A stretch of 64,000 nt of DNA from Locusta migratoria (Eukaryota; Arthropoda; Insecta; Orthoptera; Acrididae). Below, one piece after another: positions 20,864-33,314 of this stretch. A program made the translations under genes and the position numbers. Position 1 is the stretch's first letter, and each line of letters opens with the position of its first letter. Below the pieces are notes generated by a model. The model saw nothing but the letters and a program-made list of their open reading frames with translations. It searched no databases and was not told the DNA's origin. The stretch is from assembly GCA_026315105.1 (NCBI GenBank), contig JAOYRU010000116.1, positions 62,001 through 126,000 on the forward strand. Reading direction: 5' to 3'.

Positions 20864-20936
20864 GCCCGGATAGCTCAGTCGGTAGAGCATTAGGCTTTTA
20901 ACCTAAGGGTCCAGGGTTCAAGTCCCTGTCCAGGCG
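20864..20936 (+). tRNA. tRNA-Lys-TTT: tRNA-Lys (TTT), K-A2, unit A12
   Basis: Class K-A2, with the C4-A69 mismatch. Confidence 0.87.
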
Positions 20937-21074
20937 GAAATTTTGAAACTTCTGCAGCGATTTCGTCGAATATCGGTGACAGCACTACTGTAACGATTAG
21001 GGTTAGCGTGTAGGTGGCATGCATTGAGCAAAACGGTAGCAGTTTGATGTGAGAAAGGAAAGACTCCTGCAGTG

Positions 21075-21156
21075 GCAGTCGTGGCCGAGTGGTTAAGGCG
21101 TCTGACTCGAAATCAGATTCCCTCTGGGAGCGTAGGTTCGAATCCTACCGGCTGCG
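21075..21156 (+). tRNA. tRNA-Ser-CGA: tRNA-Ser (CGA), S-A2, unit A12
   Basis: Class S-A2. Confidence 0.95.
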
Positions 21157-21753
21157 TCCGTTTTGTGTAAATATGAGCAGAAATGTTTCGCAGATATGTA
21201 GATATGTAGTAAAATGGGGAAAACGGCTGGAAAGAGGCAACAAAGCAATTTCGAACAAGACGAAAATTGGCGTTCACTTGCGTTTATTGACATGGTGACG
21301 GCCGTTTCTTAGCTTTTGTTATTGTTTCACCTCGCGAACTAGTGTACAACAGCGCCATTAGACTAGTGCGGTAGAGCGCCACACTAGGCCACGTGGTGCC
21401 TGTCATTTCGTGAAACCGTCGATGATTTGGGAACGTTGGAAGCCTCTGAAATCGCTAGCAATTGCTGTGGACAAATATCATACAGTTTTTTCTATTTACT
21501 TTTACTTAAGAGTGTCACCACATTTCTCCATGTGCGATTTCCGTCAGAATGCAGCGTTTGTTACTTTCAAGATCTCGCAGCTACTTGGTAAATACGAACA
21601 GGTATTAAGACGATGCAGACAAGCGTCAGCGTGGCGTCAGCGGGAAGTCTGTGGAAGTCGCCAAGGCAGCCAGGAGACAGCAATTGCGATAGCACACATA
21701 CGCATTCGAAACATTCAAGCGTATCACGGCGGTATGAACGTCCTGTACCATGA

Positions 21754-21826
21754 GCCCGGATAGCTCAGTCGGTAGAGCATTAGGCTTTTAACCTAAGGGT
21801 CCAGGGTTCAAGTCCCTGTTCGGGCG
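21754..21826 (+). tRNA. tRNA-Lys-TTT: tRNA-Lys (TTT), K-A1, unit A13
   Basis: Class K-A1. It has the CCATGAG spacer allele although the unit carries the insertion; the other inserted A1-A17 units have CCCTGAG. Confidence 0.95.
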
Positions 21827-21965
21827 AAGATTTTAATAATTTCGTGTCTCCTCATCTAATACCGTAGAGAGAGCTATGTAGAAGCGTGCTGTTGTGCGGT
21901 TTTACTTCAACGTATTGTTCCAAAATGTTAGTATTTGAACGTTTTGAGGAAAGCGACCAACGGCA

Positions 21966-22833
21966 GCAGTCGTGGCCGAGTGGTGATATAAAGTAAAGAA
22001 AAATTCGTGCAGATTAAATGGTGATGTAATTTCATTTACTCACTGAAAAAAGGGGGAGAAAAAAAAGGGTATTGCCCTAGGAAATTTGCTTTTGTTCTGT
22101 ATGCATACGTTTTAGTGTACACAGAAGTTATGATTTAAAAATGAAACGCCCTAGAAGAGGGATTCATTTTTAGTTATTTTTCTTTCATAATCTAGTACAA
22201 TTTCACAAACAGGAGCTTTTTCCCAAATTGTTAAGGAAGAACTGTTGATAAACAAGACAGTAATTTCAAAAATATACATATAAAACAAAAGACATTCACA
22301 AAAAGGTACTTTTCTGAACCGAGGGTTTCACTGTTATGAGAAGACGCAATAGGGCTGATGATGAATGCTGATGAACGAAACTAAACAGGACAATCCAAAG
22401 ATTGCGGAACAACCTGCATTTGGCAGCAATTTACGAGAAGACAAACTTTGAAGCCTTAGAGTGCAGTAGTGCCTCGACACAATTCACCAATTTTCACAGT
22501 ATCCAACAGGTTGCTAACGAAATCAGGAAAAGGAACCAATAATCATGAACACAAATTTATTTTATTTTACATTGATTTACATTCTGTAATATAGCTATGA
22601 AGCTCTAGAGAACAAAAATTTTACAACAGGCTGAAGTAAGCCTGCGCCGATGAAGGCGAAATATGGCGAGTGCAAGGACGGGCTAGAAGGGGAGGATGGA
22701 GGCCCGACATATAAATAAAAAAACTGAAAAAAAAAAAAAAAAAAAAAATAAAAAAAAAAAAAAAAGTGGTTAAGGCGTCTGACTAGAAATCAGATTCCCT
22801 CTGGGAGCGTAGGTTCGAGTCCTACCGACTGCG
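21966..22833 (+). pseudogene. tRNA-Ser (AGA) interrupted by retroelement, unit A13
   Basis: 5' part 21966-21984, 3' part 22766-22833. Confidence 0.95.
21985..22765 (+). mobile_element. Retroelement insertion (copy 5)
   Basis: 781 bp. The first T interruption of the A tract is lost in this copy, leaving a longer pure A run after ACTG. Confidence 0.88.
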
Positions 22834-23172
22834 CTTGCTTCATTTTTGTCTAAGGAAATATGGAATAGTTTTAATGGAACACTCAAGCGAGAAACAGGCA
22901 TTTGTGTAATTCGAAATACTGACGTAGTGGGGCAAGATGTGTGTACTTGTATGCTCGAAAGTGCAAGTACATTTTCGTTTATGTGTGTTGTCTTTGCAAT
23001 CTATGGTGGTCTGTTGTTATCATAGCGTTAGATATGTGTGATCAATAATGTGTGGGAGTTGCTACTTAAGAATTTGGTCCTGAGATGCGGATTAGTTCAA
23101 TAGGAAGAAACTTGTGGCACACATTGTAAAAGCGACCTCTGAAGGAAGGCGAAGGCGAGTAACGAAGCGTGA

Positions 23173-23245
23173 GCCCGGATAGCTCAGTCGGTAGAGCATT
23201 AGGCTTTTAACCTAAGGGTCCAGGGTTCAAGTCCCTGTCCAGGCG
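23173..23245 (+). tRNA. tRNA-Lys-TTT: tRNA-Lys (TTT), K-A2, unit A13
   Basis: Class K-A2, with the C4-A69 mismatch. Confidence 0.87.
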
Positions 23246-23383
23246 GAAATTTTGAAACTTCTGCAGCGATTTCGTCGAATATCGGTGACAGCACTACTGT
23301 AACGATTAGGGTTAGCGTGTAGGTGGCATGCATTGAGCAAAACGGTAGCAGTTTGATGTGAGAAAGGAAAGACTCCTGCAGTG

Positions 23384-23465
23384 GCAGTCGTGGCCGAGTG
23401 GTTAAGGCGTCTGACTCGAAATCAGATTCCCTCTGGGAGCGTAGGTTCGAATCCTACCGGCTGCG
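23384..23465 (+). tRNA. tRNA-Ser-CGA: tRNA-Ser (CGA), S-A2, unit A13
   Basis: Class S-A2. Confidence 0.95.
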
Positions 23466-24062
23466 TCCGTTTTGTGTAAATATGAGCAGAAATGTTTCGC
23501 AGATATGTAGATATGTAGTAAAATGGGGAAAACGGCTGGAAAGAGGCAACAAAGCAATTTCGAACAAGACGAAAATTGGCGTTCACTTGCGTTTATTGAC
23601 ATGGTGACGGCCGTTTCTTAGCTTTTGTTATTGTTTCACCTCGCGAACTAGTGTACAACAGCGCCATTAGACTAGTGCGGTAGAGCGCCACACTAGGCCA
23701 CGTGGTGCCTGTCATTTCGTGAAACCGTCGATGATTTGGGAACGTTGGAAGCCTCTGAAATCGCTAGCAATTGCTGTGGACAAATATCATACAGTTTTTT
23801 CTATTTACTTTTACTTAAGAGTGTCACCACATTTCTCCATGTGCGATTTCCGTCAGAATGCAGCGTTTGTTACTTTCAAGATCTCGCAGCTACTTGGTAA
23901 ATACGAACAGGTATTAAGACGATGCAGACAAGCGTCAGCGTGGCGTCAGCGGGAAGTCTGTGGAAGTCGCCAAGGCAGCCAGGAGACAGCAATTGCGATA
24001 GCACACATACGCATTCGAAACATTCAAGCGTATCACGGCGGTATGAACGTCCTGTACCCTGA

Positions 24063-24135
24063 GCCCGGATAGCTCAGTCGGTAGAGCATTAGGCTTTTAA
24101 CCTAAGGGTCCAGGGTTCAAGTCCCTGTTCGGGCG
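24063..24135 (+). tRNA. tRNA-Lys-TTT: tRNA-Lys (TTT), K-A1, unit A14
   Basis: Class K-A1; CCCTGAG spacer allele. Confidence 0.95.
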
Positions 24136-24274
24136 AAGATTTTAATAATTTCGTGTCTCCTCATCTAATACCGTAGAGAGAGCTATGTAGAAGCGTGCTG
24201 TTGTGCGGTTTTACTTCAACGTATTGTTCCAAAATGTTAGTATTTGAACGTTTTGAGGAAAGCGACCAACGGCA

Positions 24275-25145
24275 GCAGTCGTGGCCGAGTGGTGATATAA
24301 AGTAAAGAAAAATTCGTGCAGATTAAATGGTGATGTAATTTCATTTACTCACTGAAAAAAGGGGGAGAAAAAAAAGGGTATTGCCCTAGGAAATTTGCTT
24401 TTGTTCTGTATGCATACGTTTTAGTGTACACAGAAGTTATGATTTAAAAATGAAACGCCCTAGAAGAGGGATTCATTTTTAGTTATTTTTCTTTCATAAT
24501 CTAGTACAATTTCACAAACAGGAGCTTTTTCCCAAATTGTTAAGGAAGAACTGTTGATAAACAAGACAGTAATTTCAAAAATATACATATAAAACAAAAG
24601 ACATTCACAAAAAGGTACTTTTCTGAACCGAGGGTTTCACTGTTATGAGAAGACGCAATAGGGCTGATGATGAATGCTGATGAACGAAACTAAACAGGAC
24701 AATCCAAAGATTGCGGAACAACCTGCATTTGGCAGCAATTTACGAGAAGACAAACTTTGAAGCCTTAGAGTGCAGTAGTGCCTCGACACAATTCACCAAT
24801 TTTCACAGTATCCAACAGGTTGCTAACGAAATCAGGAAAAGGAACCAATAATCATGAACACAAATTTATTTTATTTTACATTGATTTACATTCTGTAATA
24901 TAGCTATGAAGCTCTAGAGAACAAAAATTTTACAACAGGCTGAAGTAAGCCTGCGCCGATGAAGGCGAAATATGGCGAGTGCAAGGACGGGCTAGAAGGG
25001 GAGGATGGAGGCCCGACATATAAATAAAAAAACTGAAAAAAATAAAAAAAAAAAAAATAAAAAAAAAAAAAAAAAAAGTGGTTAAGGCGTCTGACTAGAA
25101 ATCAGATTCCCTCTGGGAGCGTAGGTTCGAGTCCTACCGACTGCG
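24275..25145 (+). pseudogene. tRNA-Ser (AGA) interrupted by retroelement, unit A14
   Basis: 5' part 24275-24293, 3' part 25078-25145. Confidence 0.95.
24294..25077 (+). mobile_element. Retroelement insertion (copy 6)
   Basis: 784 bp, same ends as copy 1. Confidence 0.88.
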
Positions 25146-25484
25146 CTTGCTTCATTTTTGTCTAAGGAAATATGGAATAGTTTTAATGGAACACTCAAGC
25201 GAGAAACAGGCATTTGTGTAATTCGAAATACTGACGTAGTGGGGCAAGATGTGTGTACTTGTATGCTCGAAAGTGCAAGTACATTTTCGTTTATGTGTGT
25301 TGTCTTTGCAATCTATGGTGGTCTGTTGTTATCATAGCGTTAGATATGTGTGATCAATAATGTGTGGGAGTTGCTACTTAAGAATTTGGTCCTGAGATGC
25401 GGATTAGTTCAATAGGAAGAAACTTGTGGCACACATTGTAAAAGCGACCTCTGAAGGAAGGCGAAGGCGAGTAACGAAGCGTGA

Positions 25485-25557
25485 GCCCGGATAGCTCAGT
25501 CGGTAGAGCATTAGGCTTTTAACCTAAGGGTCCAGGGTTCAAGTCCCTGTCCAGGCG
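25485..25557 (+). tRNA. tRNA-Lys-TTT: tRNA-Lys (TTT), K-A2, unit A14
   Basis: Class K-A2, with the C4-A69 mismatch. Confidence 0.87.
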
Positions 25558-25695
25558 GAAATTTTGAAACTTCTGCAGCGATTTCGTCGAATATCGGTGA
25601 CAGCACTACTGTAACGATTAGGGTTAGCGTGTAGGTGGCATGCATTGAGCAAAACGGTAGCAGTTTGATGTGAGAAAGGAAAGACTCCTGCAGTG

Positions 25696-25777
25696 GCAGT
25701 CGTGGCCGAGTGGTTAAGGCGTCTGACTCGAAATCAGATTCCCTCTGGGAGCGTAGGTTCGAATCCTACCGGCTGCG
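25696..25777 (+). tRNA. tRNA-Ser-CGA: tRNA-Ser (CGA), S-A2, unit A14
   Basis: Class S-A2. Confidence 0.95.
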
Positions 25778-26374
25778 TCCGTTTTGTGTAAATATGAGCA
25801 GAAATGTTTCGCAGATATGTAGATATGTAGTAAAATGGGGAAAACGGCTGGAAAGAGGCAACAAAGCAATTTCGAACAAGACGAAAATTGGCGTTCACTT
25901 GCGTTTATTGACATGGTGACGGCCGTTTCTTAGCTTTTGTTATTGTTTCACCTCGCGAACTAGTGTACAACAGCGCCATTAGACTAGTGCGGTAGAGCGC
26001 CACACTAGGCCACGTGGTGCCTGTCATTTCGTGAAACCGTCGATGATTTGGGAACGTTGGAAGCCTCTGAAATCGCTAGCAATTGCTGTGGACAAATATC
26101 ATACAGTTTTTTCTATTTACTTTTACTTAAGAGTGTCACCACATTTCTCCATGTGCGATTTCCGTCAGAATGCAGCGTTTGTTACTTTCAAGATCTCGCA
26201 GCTACTTGGTAAATACGAACAGGTATTAAGACGATGCAGACAAGCGTCAGCGTGGCGTCAGCGGGAAGTCTGTGGAAGTCGCCAAGGCAGCCAGGAGACA
26301 GCAATTGCGATAGCACACATACGCATTCGAAACATTCAAGCGTATCACGGCGGTATGAACGTCCTGTACCCTGA

Positions 26375-26447
26375 GCCCGGATAGCTCAGTCGGTAGAGCA
26401 TTAGGCTTTTAACCTAAGGGTCCAGGGTTCAAGTCCCTGTTCGGGCG
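26375..26447 (+). tRNA. tRNA-Lys-TTT: tRNA-Lys (TTT), K-A1, unit A15
   Basis: Class K-A1; CCCTGAG spacer allele. Confidence 0.95.
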
Positions 26448-26586
26448 AAGATTTTAATAATTTCGTGTCTCCTCATCTAATACCGTAGAGAGAGCTATGT
26501 AGAAGCGTGCTGTTGTGCGGTTTTACTTCAACGTATTGTTCCAAAATGTTAGTATTTGAACGTTTTGAGGAAAGCGACCAACGGCA

Positions 26587-27459
26587 GCAGTCGTGGCCGA
26601 GTGGTGATATAAAGTAAAGAAAAATTCGTGCAGATTAAATGGTGATGTAATTTCATTTACTCACTGAAAAAAGGGGGAGAAAAAAAAGGGTATTGCCCTA
26701 GGAAATTTGCTTTTGTTCTGTATGCATACGTTTTAGTGTACACAGAAGTTATGATTTAAAAATGAAACGCCCTAGAAGAGGGATTCATTTTTAGTTATTT
26801 TTCTTTCATAATCTAGTACAATTTCACAAACAGGAGCTTTTTCCCAAATTGTTAAGGAAGAACTGTTGATAAACAAGACAGTAATTTCAAAAATATACAT
26901 ATAAAACAAAAGACATTCACAAAAAGGTACTTTTCTGAACCGAGGGTTTCACTGTTATGAGAAGACGCAATAGGGCTGATGATGAATGCTGATGAACGAA
27001 ACTAAACAGGACAATCCAAAGATTGCGGAACAACCTGCATTTGGCAGCAATTTACGAGAAGACAAACTTTGAAGCCTTAGAGTGCAGTAGTGCCTCGACA
27101 CAATTCACCAATTTTCACAGTATCCAACAGGTTGCTAACGAAATCAGGAAAAGGAACCAATAATCATGAACACAAATTTATTTTATTTTACATTGATTTA
27201 CATTCTGTAATATAGCTATGAAGCTCTAGAGAACAAAAATTTTACAACAGGCTGAAGTAAGCCTGCGCCGATGAAGGCGAAATATGGCGAGTGCAAGGAC
27301 GGGCTAGAAGGGGAGGATGGAGGCCCGACATATAAATAAAAAAACTGAAAAAAATAAAAAAAAAAAAAAATAAAAAAAAAAAAAAAAAAAAGTGGTTAAG
27401 GCGTCTGACTAGAAATCAGATTCCCTCTGGGAGCGTAGGTTCGAGTCCTACCGACTGCG
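26587..27459 (+). pseudogene. tRNA-Ser (AGA) interrupted by retroelement, unit A15
   Basis: 5' part 26587-26605, 3' part 27392-27459. Confidence 0.95.
26606..27391 (+). mobile_element. Retroelement insertion (copy 7)
   Basis: 786 bp, same ends as copy 1. Confidence 0.88.
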
Positions 27460-27798
27460 CTTGCTTCATTTTTGTCTAAGGAAATATGGAATAGTTTTAA
27501 TGGAACACTCAAGCGAGAAACAGGCATTTGTGTAATTCGAAATACTGACGTAGTGGGGCAAGATGTGTGTACTTGTATGCTCGAAAGTGCAAGTACATTT
27601 TCGTTTATGTGTGTTGTCTTTGCAATCTATGGTGGTCTGTTGTTATCATAGCGTTAGATATGTGTGATCAATAATGTGTGGGAGTTGCTACTTAAGAATT
27701 TGGTCCTGAGATGCGGATTAGTTCAATAGGAAGAAACTTGTGGCACACATTGTAAAAGCGACCTCTGAAGGAAGGCGAAGGCGAGTAACGAAGCGTGA

Positions 27799-27871
27799 GC
27801 CCGGATAGCTCAGTCGGTAGAGCATTAGGCTTTTAACCTAAGGGTCCAGGGTTCAAGTCCCTGTCCAGGCG
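27799..27871 (+). tRNA. tRNA-Lys-TTT: tRNA-Lys (TTT), K-A2, unit A15
   Basis: Class K-A2, with the C4-A69 mismatch. Confidence 0.87.
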
Positions 27872-28009
27872 GAAATTTTGAAACTTCTGCAGCGATTTCG
27901 TCGAATATCGGTGACAGCACTACTGTAACGATTAGGGTTAGCGTGTAGGTGGCATGCATTGAGCAAAACGGTAGCAGTTTGATGTGAGAAAGGAAAGACT
28001 CCTGCAGTG

Positions 28010-28091
28010 GCAGTCGTGGCCGAGTGGTTAAGGCGTCTGACTCGAAATCAGATTCCCTCTGGGAGCGTAGGTTCGAATCCTACCGGCTGCG
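28010..28091 (+). tRNA. tRNA-Ser-CGA: tRNA-Ser (CGA), S-A2, unit A15
   Basis: Class S-A2. Confidence 0.95.
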
Positions 28092-28688
28092 TCCGTTTTG
28101 TGTAAATATGAGCAGAAATGTTTCGCAGATATGTAGATATGTAGTAAAATGGGGAAAACGGCTGGAAAGAGGCAACAAAGCAATTTCGAACAAGACGAAA
28201 ATTGGCGTTCACTTGCGTTTATTGACATGGTGACGGCCGTTTCTTAGCTTTTGTTATTGTTTCACCTCGCGAACTAGTGTACAACAGCGCCATTAGACTA
28301 GTGCGGTAGAGCGCCACACTAGGCCACGTGGTGCCTGTCATTTCGTGAAACCGTCGATGATTTGGGAACGTTGGAAGCCTCTGAAATCGCTAGCAATTGC
28401 TGTGGACAAATATCATACAGTTTTTTCTATTTACTTTTACTTAAGAGTGTCACCACATTTCTCCATGTGCGATTTCCGTCAGAATGCAGCGTTTGTTACT
28501 TTCAAGATCTCGCAGCTACTTGGTAAATACGAACAGGTATTAAGACGATGCAGACAAGCGTCAGCGTGGCGTCAGCGGGAAGTCTGTGGAAGTCGCCAAG
28601 GCAGCCAGGAGACAGCAATTGCGATAGCACACATACGCATTCGAAACATTCAAGCGTATCACGGCGGTATGAACGTCCTGTACCCTGA

Positions 28689-28761
28689 GCCCGGATAGCT
28701 CAGTCGGTAGAGCATTAGGCTTTTAACCTAAGGGTCCAGGGTTCAAGTCCCTGTTCGGGCG
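28689..28761 (+). tRNA. tRNA-Lys-TTT: tRNA-Lys (TTT), K-A1, unit A16
   Basis: Class K-A1; CCCTGAG spacer allele. Confidence 0.95.
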
Positions 28762-28900
28762 AAGATTTTAATAATTTCGTGTCTCCTCATCTAATACCGT
28801 AGAGAGAGCTATGTAGAAGCGTGCTGTTGTGCGGTTTTACTTCAACGTATTGTTCCAAAATGTTAGTATTTGAACGTTTTGAGGAAAGCGACCAACGGCA

Positions 28901-29772
28901 GCAGTCGTGGCCGAGTGGTGATATAAAGTAAAGAAAAATTCGTGCAGATTAAATGGTGATGTAATTTCATTTACTCACTGAAAAAAGGGGGAGAAAAAAA
29001 AGGGTATTGCCCTAGGAAATTTGCTTTTGTTCTGTATGCATACGTTTTAGTGTACACAGAAGTTATGATTTAAAAATGAAACGCCCTAGAAGAGGGATTC
29101 ATTTTTAGTTATTTTTCTTTCATAATCTAGTACAATTTCACAAACAGGAGCTTTTTCCCAAATTGTTAAGGAAGAACTGTTGATAAACAAGACAGTAATT
29201 TCAAAAATATACATATAAAACAAAAGACATTCACAAAAAGGTACTTTTCTGAACCGAGGGTTTCACTGTTATGAGAAGACGCAATAGGGCTGATGATGAA
29301 TGCTGATGAACGAAACTAAACAGGACAATCCAAAGATTGCGGAACAACCTGCATTTGGCAGCAATTTACGAGAAGACAAACTTTGAAGCCTTAGAGTGCA
29401 GTAGTGCCTCGACACAATTCACCAATTTTCACAGTATCCAACAGGTTGCTAACGAAATCAGGAAAAGGAACCAATAATCATGAACACAAATTTATTTTAT
29501 TTTACATTGATTTACATTCTGTAATATAGCTATGAAGCTCTAGAGAACAAAAATTTTACAACAGGCTGAAGTAAGCCTGCGCCGATGAAGGCGAAATATG
29601 GCGAGTGCAAGGACGGGCTAGAAGGGGAGGATGGAGGCCCGACATATAAATAAAAAAACTGAAAAAAATAAAAAAAAAAAAAAAAAATAAAAAAAAAAAA
29701 AAAAGTGGTTAAGGCGTCTGACTAGAAATCAGATTCCCTCTGGGAGCGTAGGTTCGTGTCCTACCGACTGCG
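28901..29772 (+). pseudogene. tRNA-Ser (AGA) interrupted, with extra B-box mutation, unit A16
   Basis: 5' part 28901-28919, 3' part 29705-29772. Besides the insertion, the T-loop reads TTCGTGT: invariant A58 is T at 29757, which also breaks the B box. Shared with the copies at 31214 and 38751. Confidence 0.95.
28920..29704 (+). mobile_element. Retroelement insertion (copy 8)
   Basis: 785 bp. The T inside the A tract lies further 3' than in copy 1. Confidence 0.88.
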
Positions 29773-30111
29773 CTTGCTTCATTTTTGTCTAAGGAAATAT
29801 GGAATAGTTTTAATGGAACACTCAAGCGAGAAACAGGCATTTGTGTAATTCGAAATACTGACGTAGTGGGGCAAGATGTGTGTACTTGTATGCTCGAAAG
29901 TGCAAGTACATTTTCGTTTATGTGTGTTGTCTTTGCAATCTATGGTGGTCTGTTGTTATCATAGCGTTAGATATGTGTGATCAATAATGTGTGGGAGTTG
30001 CTACTTAAGAATTTGGTCCTGAGATGCGGATTAGTTCAATAGGAAGAAACTTGTGGCACACATTGTAAAAGCGACCTCTGAAGGAAGGCGAAGGCGAGTA
30101 ACGAAGCGTGA

Positions 30112-30184
30112 GCCCGGATAGCTCAGTCGGTAGAGCATTAGGCTTTTAACCTAAGGGTCCAGGGTTCAAGTCCCTGTCCAGGCG
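30112..30184 (+). tRNA. tRNA-Lys-TTT: tRNA-Lys (TTT), K-A2, unit A16
   Basis: Class K-A2, with the C4-A69 mismatch. Confidence 0.87.
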
Positions 30185-30322
30185 GAAATTTTGAAACTTC
30201 TGCAGCGATTTCGTCGAATATCGGTGACAGCACTACTGTAACGATTAGGGTTAGCGTGTAGGTGGCATGCATTGAGCAAAACGGTAGCAGTTTGATGTGA
30301 GAAAGGAAAGACTCCTGCAGTG

Positions 30323-30404
30323 GCAGTCGTGGCCGAGTGGTTAAGGCGTCTGACTCGAAATCAGATTCCCTCTGGGAGCGTAGGTTCGAATCCTACCGGC
30401 TGCG
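30323..30404 (+). tRNA. tRNA-Ser-CGA: tRNA-Ser (CGA), S-A2, unit A16
   Basis: Class S-A2. Confidence 0.95.
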
Positions 30405-31001
30405 TCCGTTTTGTGTAAATATGAGCAGAAATGTTTCGCAGATATGTAGATATGTAGTAAAATGGGGAAAACGGCTGGAAAGAGGCAACAAAGCAATTTC
30501 GAACAAGACGAAAATTGGCGTTCACTTGCGTTTATTGACATGGTGACGGCCGTTTCTTAGCTTTTGTTATTGTTTCACCTCGCGAACTAGTGTACAACAG
30601 CGCCATTAGACTAGTGCGGTAGAGCGCCACACTAGGCCACGTGGTGCCTGTCATTTCGTGAAACCGTCGATGATTTGGGAACGTTGGAAGCCTCTGAAAT
30701 CGCTAGCAATTGCTGTGGACAAATATCATACAGTTTTTTCTATTTACTTTTACTTAAGAGTGTCACCACATTTCTCCATGTGCGATTTCCGTCAGAATGC
30801 AGCGTTTGTTACTTTCAAGATCTCGCAGCTACTTGGTAAATACGAACAGGTATTAAGACGATGCAGACAAGCGTCAGCGTGGCGTCAGCGGGAAGTCTGT
30901 GGAAGTCGCCAAGGCAGCCAGGAGACAGCAATTGCGATAGCACACATACGCATTCGAAACATTCAAGCGTATCACGGCGGTATGAACGTCCTGTACCCTG
31001 A

Positions 31002-31074
31002 GCCCGGATAGCTCAGTCGGTAGAGCATTAGGCTTTTAACCTAAGGGTCCAGGGTTCAAGTCCCTGTTCGGGCG
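31002..31074 (+). tRNA. tRNA-Lys-TTT: tRNA-Lys (TTT), K-A1, unit A17
   Basis: Class K-A1; CCCTGAG spacer allele. Confidence 0.95.
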
Positions 31075-31213
31075 AAGATTTTAATAATTTCGTGTCTCCT
31101 CATCTAATACCGTAGAGAGAGCTATGTAGAAGCGTGCTGTTGTGCGGTTTTACTTCAACGTATTGTTCCAAAATGTTAGTATTTGAACGTTTTGAGGAAA
31201 GCGACCAACGGCA

Positions 31214-32085
31214 GCAGTCGTGGCCGAGTGGTGATATAAAGTAAAGAAAAATTCGTGCAGATTAAATGGTGATGTAATTTCATTTACTCACTGAAAAAAG
31301 GGGGAGAAAAAAAAGGGTATTGCCCTAGGAAATTTGCTTTTGTTCTGTATGCATACGTTTTAGTGTACACAGAAGTTATGATTTAAAAATGAAACGCCCT
31401 AGAAGAGGGATTCATTTTTAGTTATTTTTCTTTCATAATCTAGTACAATTTCACAAACAGGAGCTTTTTCCCAAATTGTTAAGGAAGAACTGTTGATAAA
31501 CAAGACAGTAATTTCAAAAATATACATATAAAACAAAAGACATTCACAAAAAGGTACTTTTCTGAACCGAGGGTTTCACTGTTATGAGAAGACGCAATAG
31601 GGCTGATGATGAATGCTGATGAACGAAACTAAACAGGACAATCCAAAGATTGCGGAACAACCTGCATTTGGCAGCAATTTACGAGAAGACAAACTTTGAA
31701 GCCTTAGAGTGCAGTAGTGCCTCGACACAATTCACCAATTTTCACAGTATCCAACAGGTTGCTAACGAAATCAGGAAAAGGAACCAATAATCATGAACAC
31801 AAATTTATTTTATTTTACATTGATTTACATTCTGTAATATAGCTATGAAGCTCTAGAGAACAAAAATTTTACAACAGGCTGAAGTAAGCCTGCGCCGATG
31901 AAGGCGAAATATGGCGAGTGCAAGGACGGGCTAGAAGGGGAGGATGGAGGCCCGACATATAAATAAAAAAACTGAAAAAAATAAAAAAAAAAAAAAAAAA
32001 TAAAAAAAAAAAAAAAAGTGGTTAAGGCGTCTGACTAGAAATCAGATTCCCTCTGGGAGCGTAGGTTCGTGTCCTACCGACTGCG
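31214..32085 (+). pseudogene. tRNA-Ser (AGA) interrupted, with extra B-box mutation, unit A17
   Basis: 5' part 31214-31232, 3' part 32018-32085; A58 to T at 32070. Confidence 0.95.
31233..32017 (+). mobile_element. Retroelement insertion (copy 9)
   Basis: 785 bp, same ends as copy 1. Confidence 0.88.
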
Positions 32086-32424
32086 CTTGCTTCATTTTTG
32101 TCTAAGGAAATATGGAATAGTTTTAATGGAACACTCAAGCGAGAAACAGGCATTTGTGTAATTCGAAATACTGACGTAGTGGGGCAAGATGTGTGTACTT
32201 GTATGCTCGAAAGTGCAAGTACATTTTCGTTTATGTGTGTTGTCTTTGCAATCTATGGTGGTCTGTTGTTATCATAGCGTTAGATATGTGTGATCAATAA
32301 TGTGTGGGAGTTGCTACTTAAGAATTTGGTCCTGAGATGCGGATTAGTTCAATAGGAAGAAACTTGTGGCACACATTGTAAAAGCGACCTCTGAAGGAAG
32401 GCGAAGGCGAGTAACGAAGCGTGA

Positions 32425-32497
32425 GCCCGGATAGCTCAGTCGGTAGAGCATTAGGCTTTTAACCTAAGGGTCCAGGGTTCAAGTCCCTGTCCAGGCG
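32425..32497 (+). tRNA. tRNA-Lys-TTT: tRNA-Lys (TTT), K-A2, unit A17
   Basis: Class K-A2, with the C4-A69 mismatch. Confidence 0.87.
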
Positions 32498-32635
32498 GAA
32501 ATTTTGAAACTTCTGCAGCGATTTCGTCGAATATCGGTGACAGCACTACTGTAACGATTAGGGTTAGCGTGTAGGTGGCATGCATTGAGCAAAACGGTAG
32601 CAGTTTGATGTGAGAAAGGAAAGACTCCTGCAGTG

Positions 32636-32717
32636 GCAGTCGTGGCCGAGTGGTTAAGGCGTCTGACTCGAAATCAGATTCCCTCTGGGAGCGTAGGTTC
32701 GAATCCTACCGGCTGCG
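32636..32717 (+). tRNA. tRNA-Ser-CGA: tRNA-Ser (CGA), S-A2, unit A17
   Basis: Class S-A2; last complete family-A Ser(CGA) before the first family switch. Confidence 0.95.
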
Positions 32718-33314
32718 TCCGTTTTGTGTAAATATGAGCAGAAATGTTTCGCAGATATGTAGATATGTAGTAAAATGGGGAAAACGGCTGGAAAGAGGCA
32801 ACAAAGCAATTTCGAACAAGACGAAAATTGGCGTTCACTTGCGTTTATTGACATGGTGACGGCCGTTTCTTAGCTTTTGTTATTGTTTCACCTCGCGAAC
32901 TAGTGTACAACAGCGCCATTAGACTAGTGCGGTAGAGCGCCACACTAGGCCACGTGGTGCCTGTCATTTCGTGAAACCGTCGATGATTTGGGAACGTTGG
33001 AAGCCTCTGAAATCGCTAGCAATTGCTGTGGACAAATATCATACAGTTTTTTCTATTTACTTTTACTTAAGAGTGTCACCACATTTCTCCATGTGCGATT
33101 TCCGTCAGAATGCAGCGTTTGTTACTTTCAAGATCTCGCAGCTACTTGGTAAATACGAACAGGTATTAAGACGATGCAGACAAGCGTCAGCGTGGCGTCA
33201 GCGGGAAGTCTGTGGAAGTCGCCAAGGCAGCCAGGAGACAGCAATTGCGATAGCACACATACGCATTCGAAACATTCAAGCGTATCACGGCGGTATGAAC
33301 GTCCTGTACCATGA

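Larger units (their letters stand above)
1..33314 (+). repeat. Tandem array block, family A units A1-A17 (plus upstream tail)
   Basis: Direct repeats with a period of 1523 bp (first-Lys starts at 317, 1840, then 1524 bp to 3364 because of one extra G near 2826). Units carrying the retroelement are 2309-2315 bp. Each unit reads Lys(TTT), Ser(AGA), Lys(TTT), Ser(CGA), with spacers of 139, 339, 138 and 597 bp in unit A1. Copies differ by only a few bases. Bases 1-316 are the 3' part of an earlier unit's Ser(CGA)-to-Lys spacer, so the array continues upstream of the window. Confidence 0.97.
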
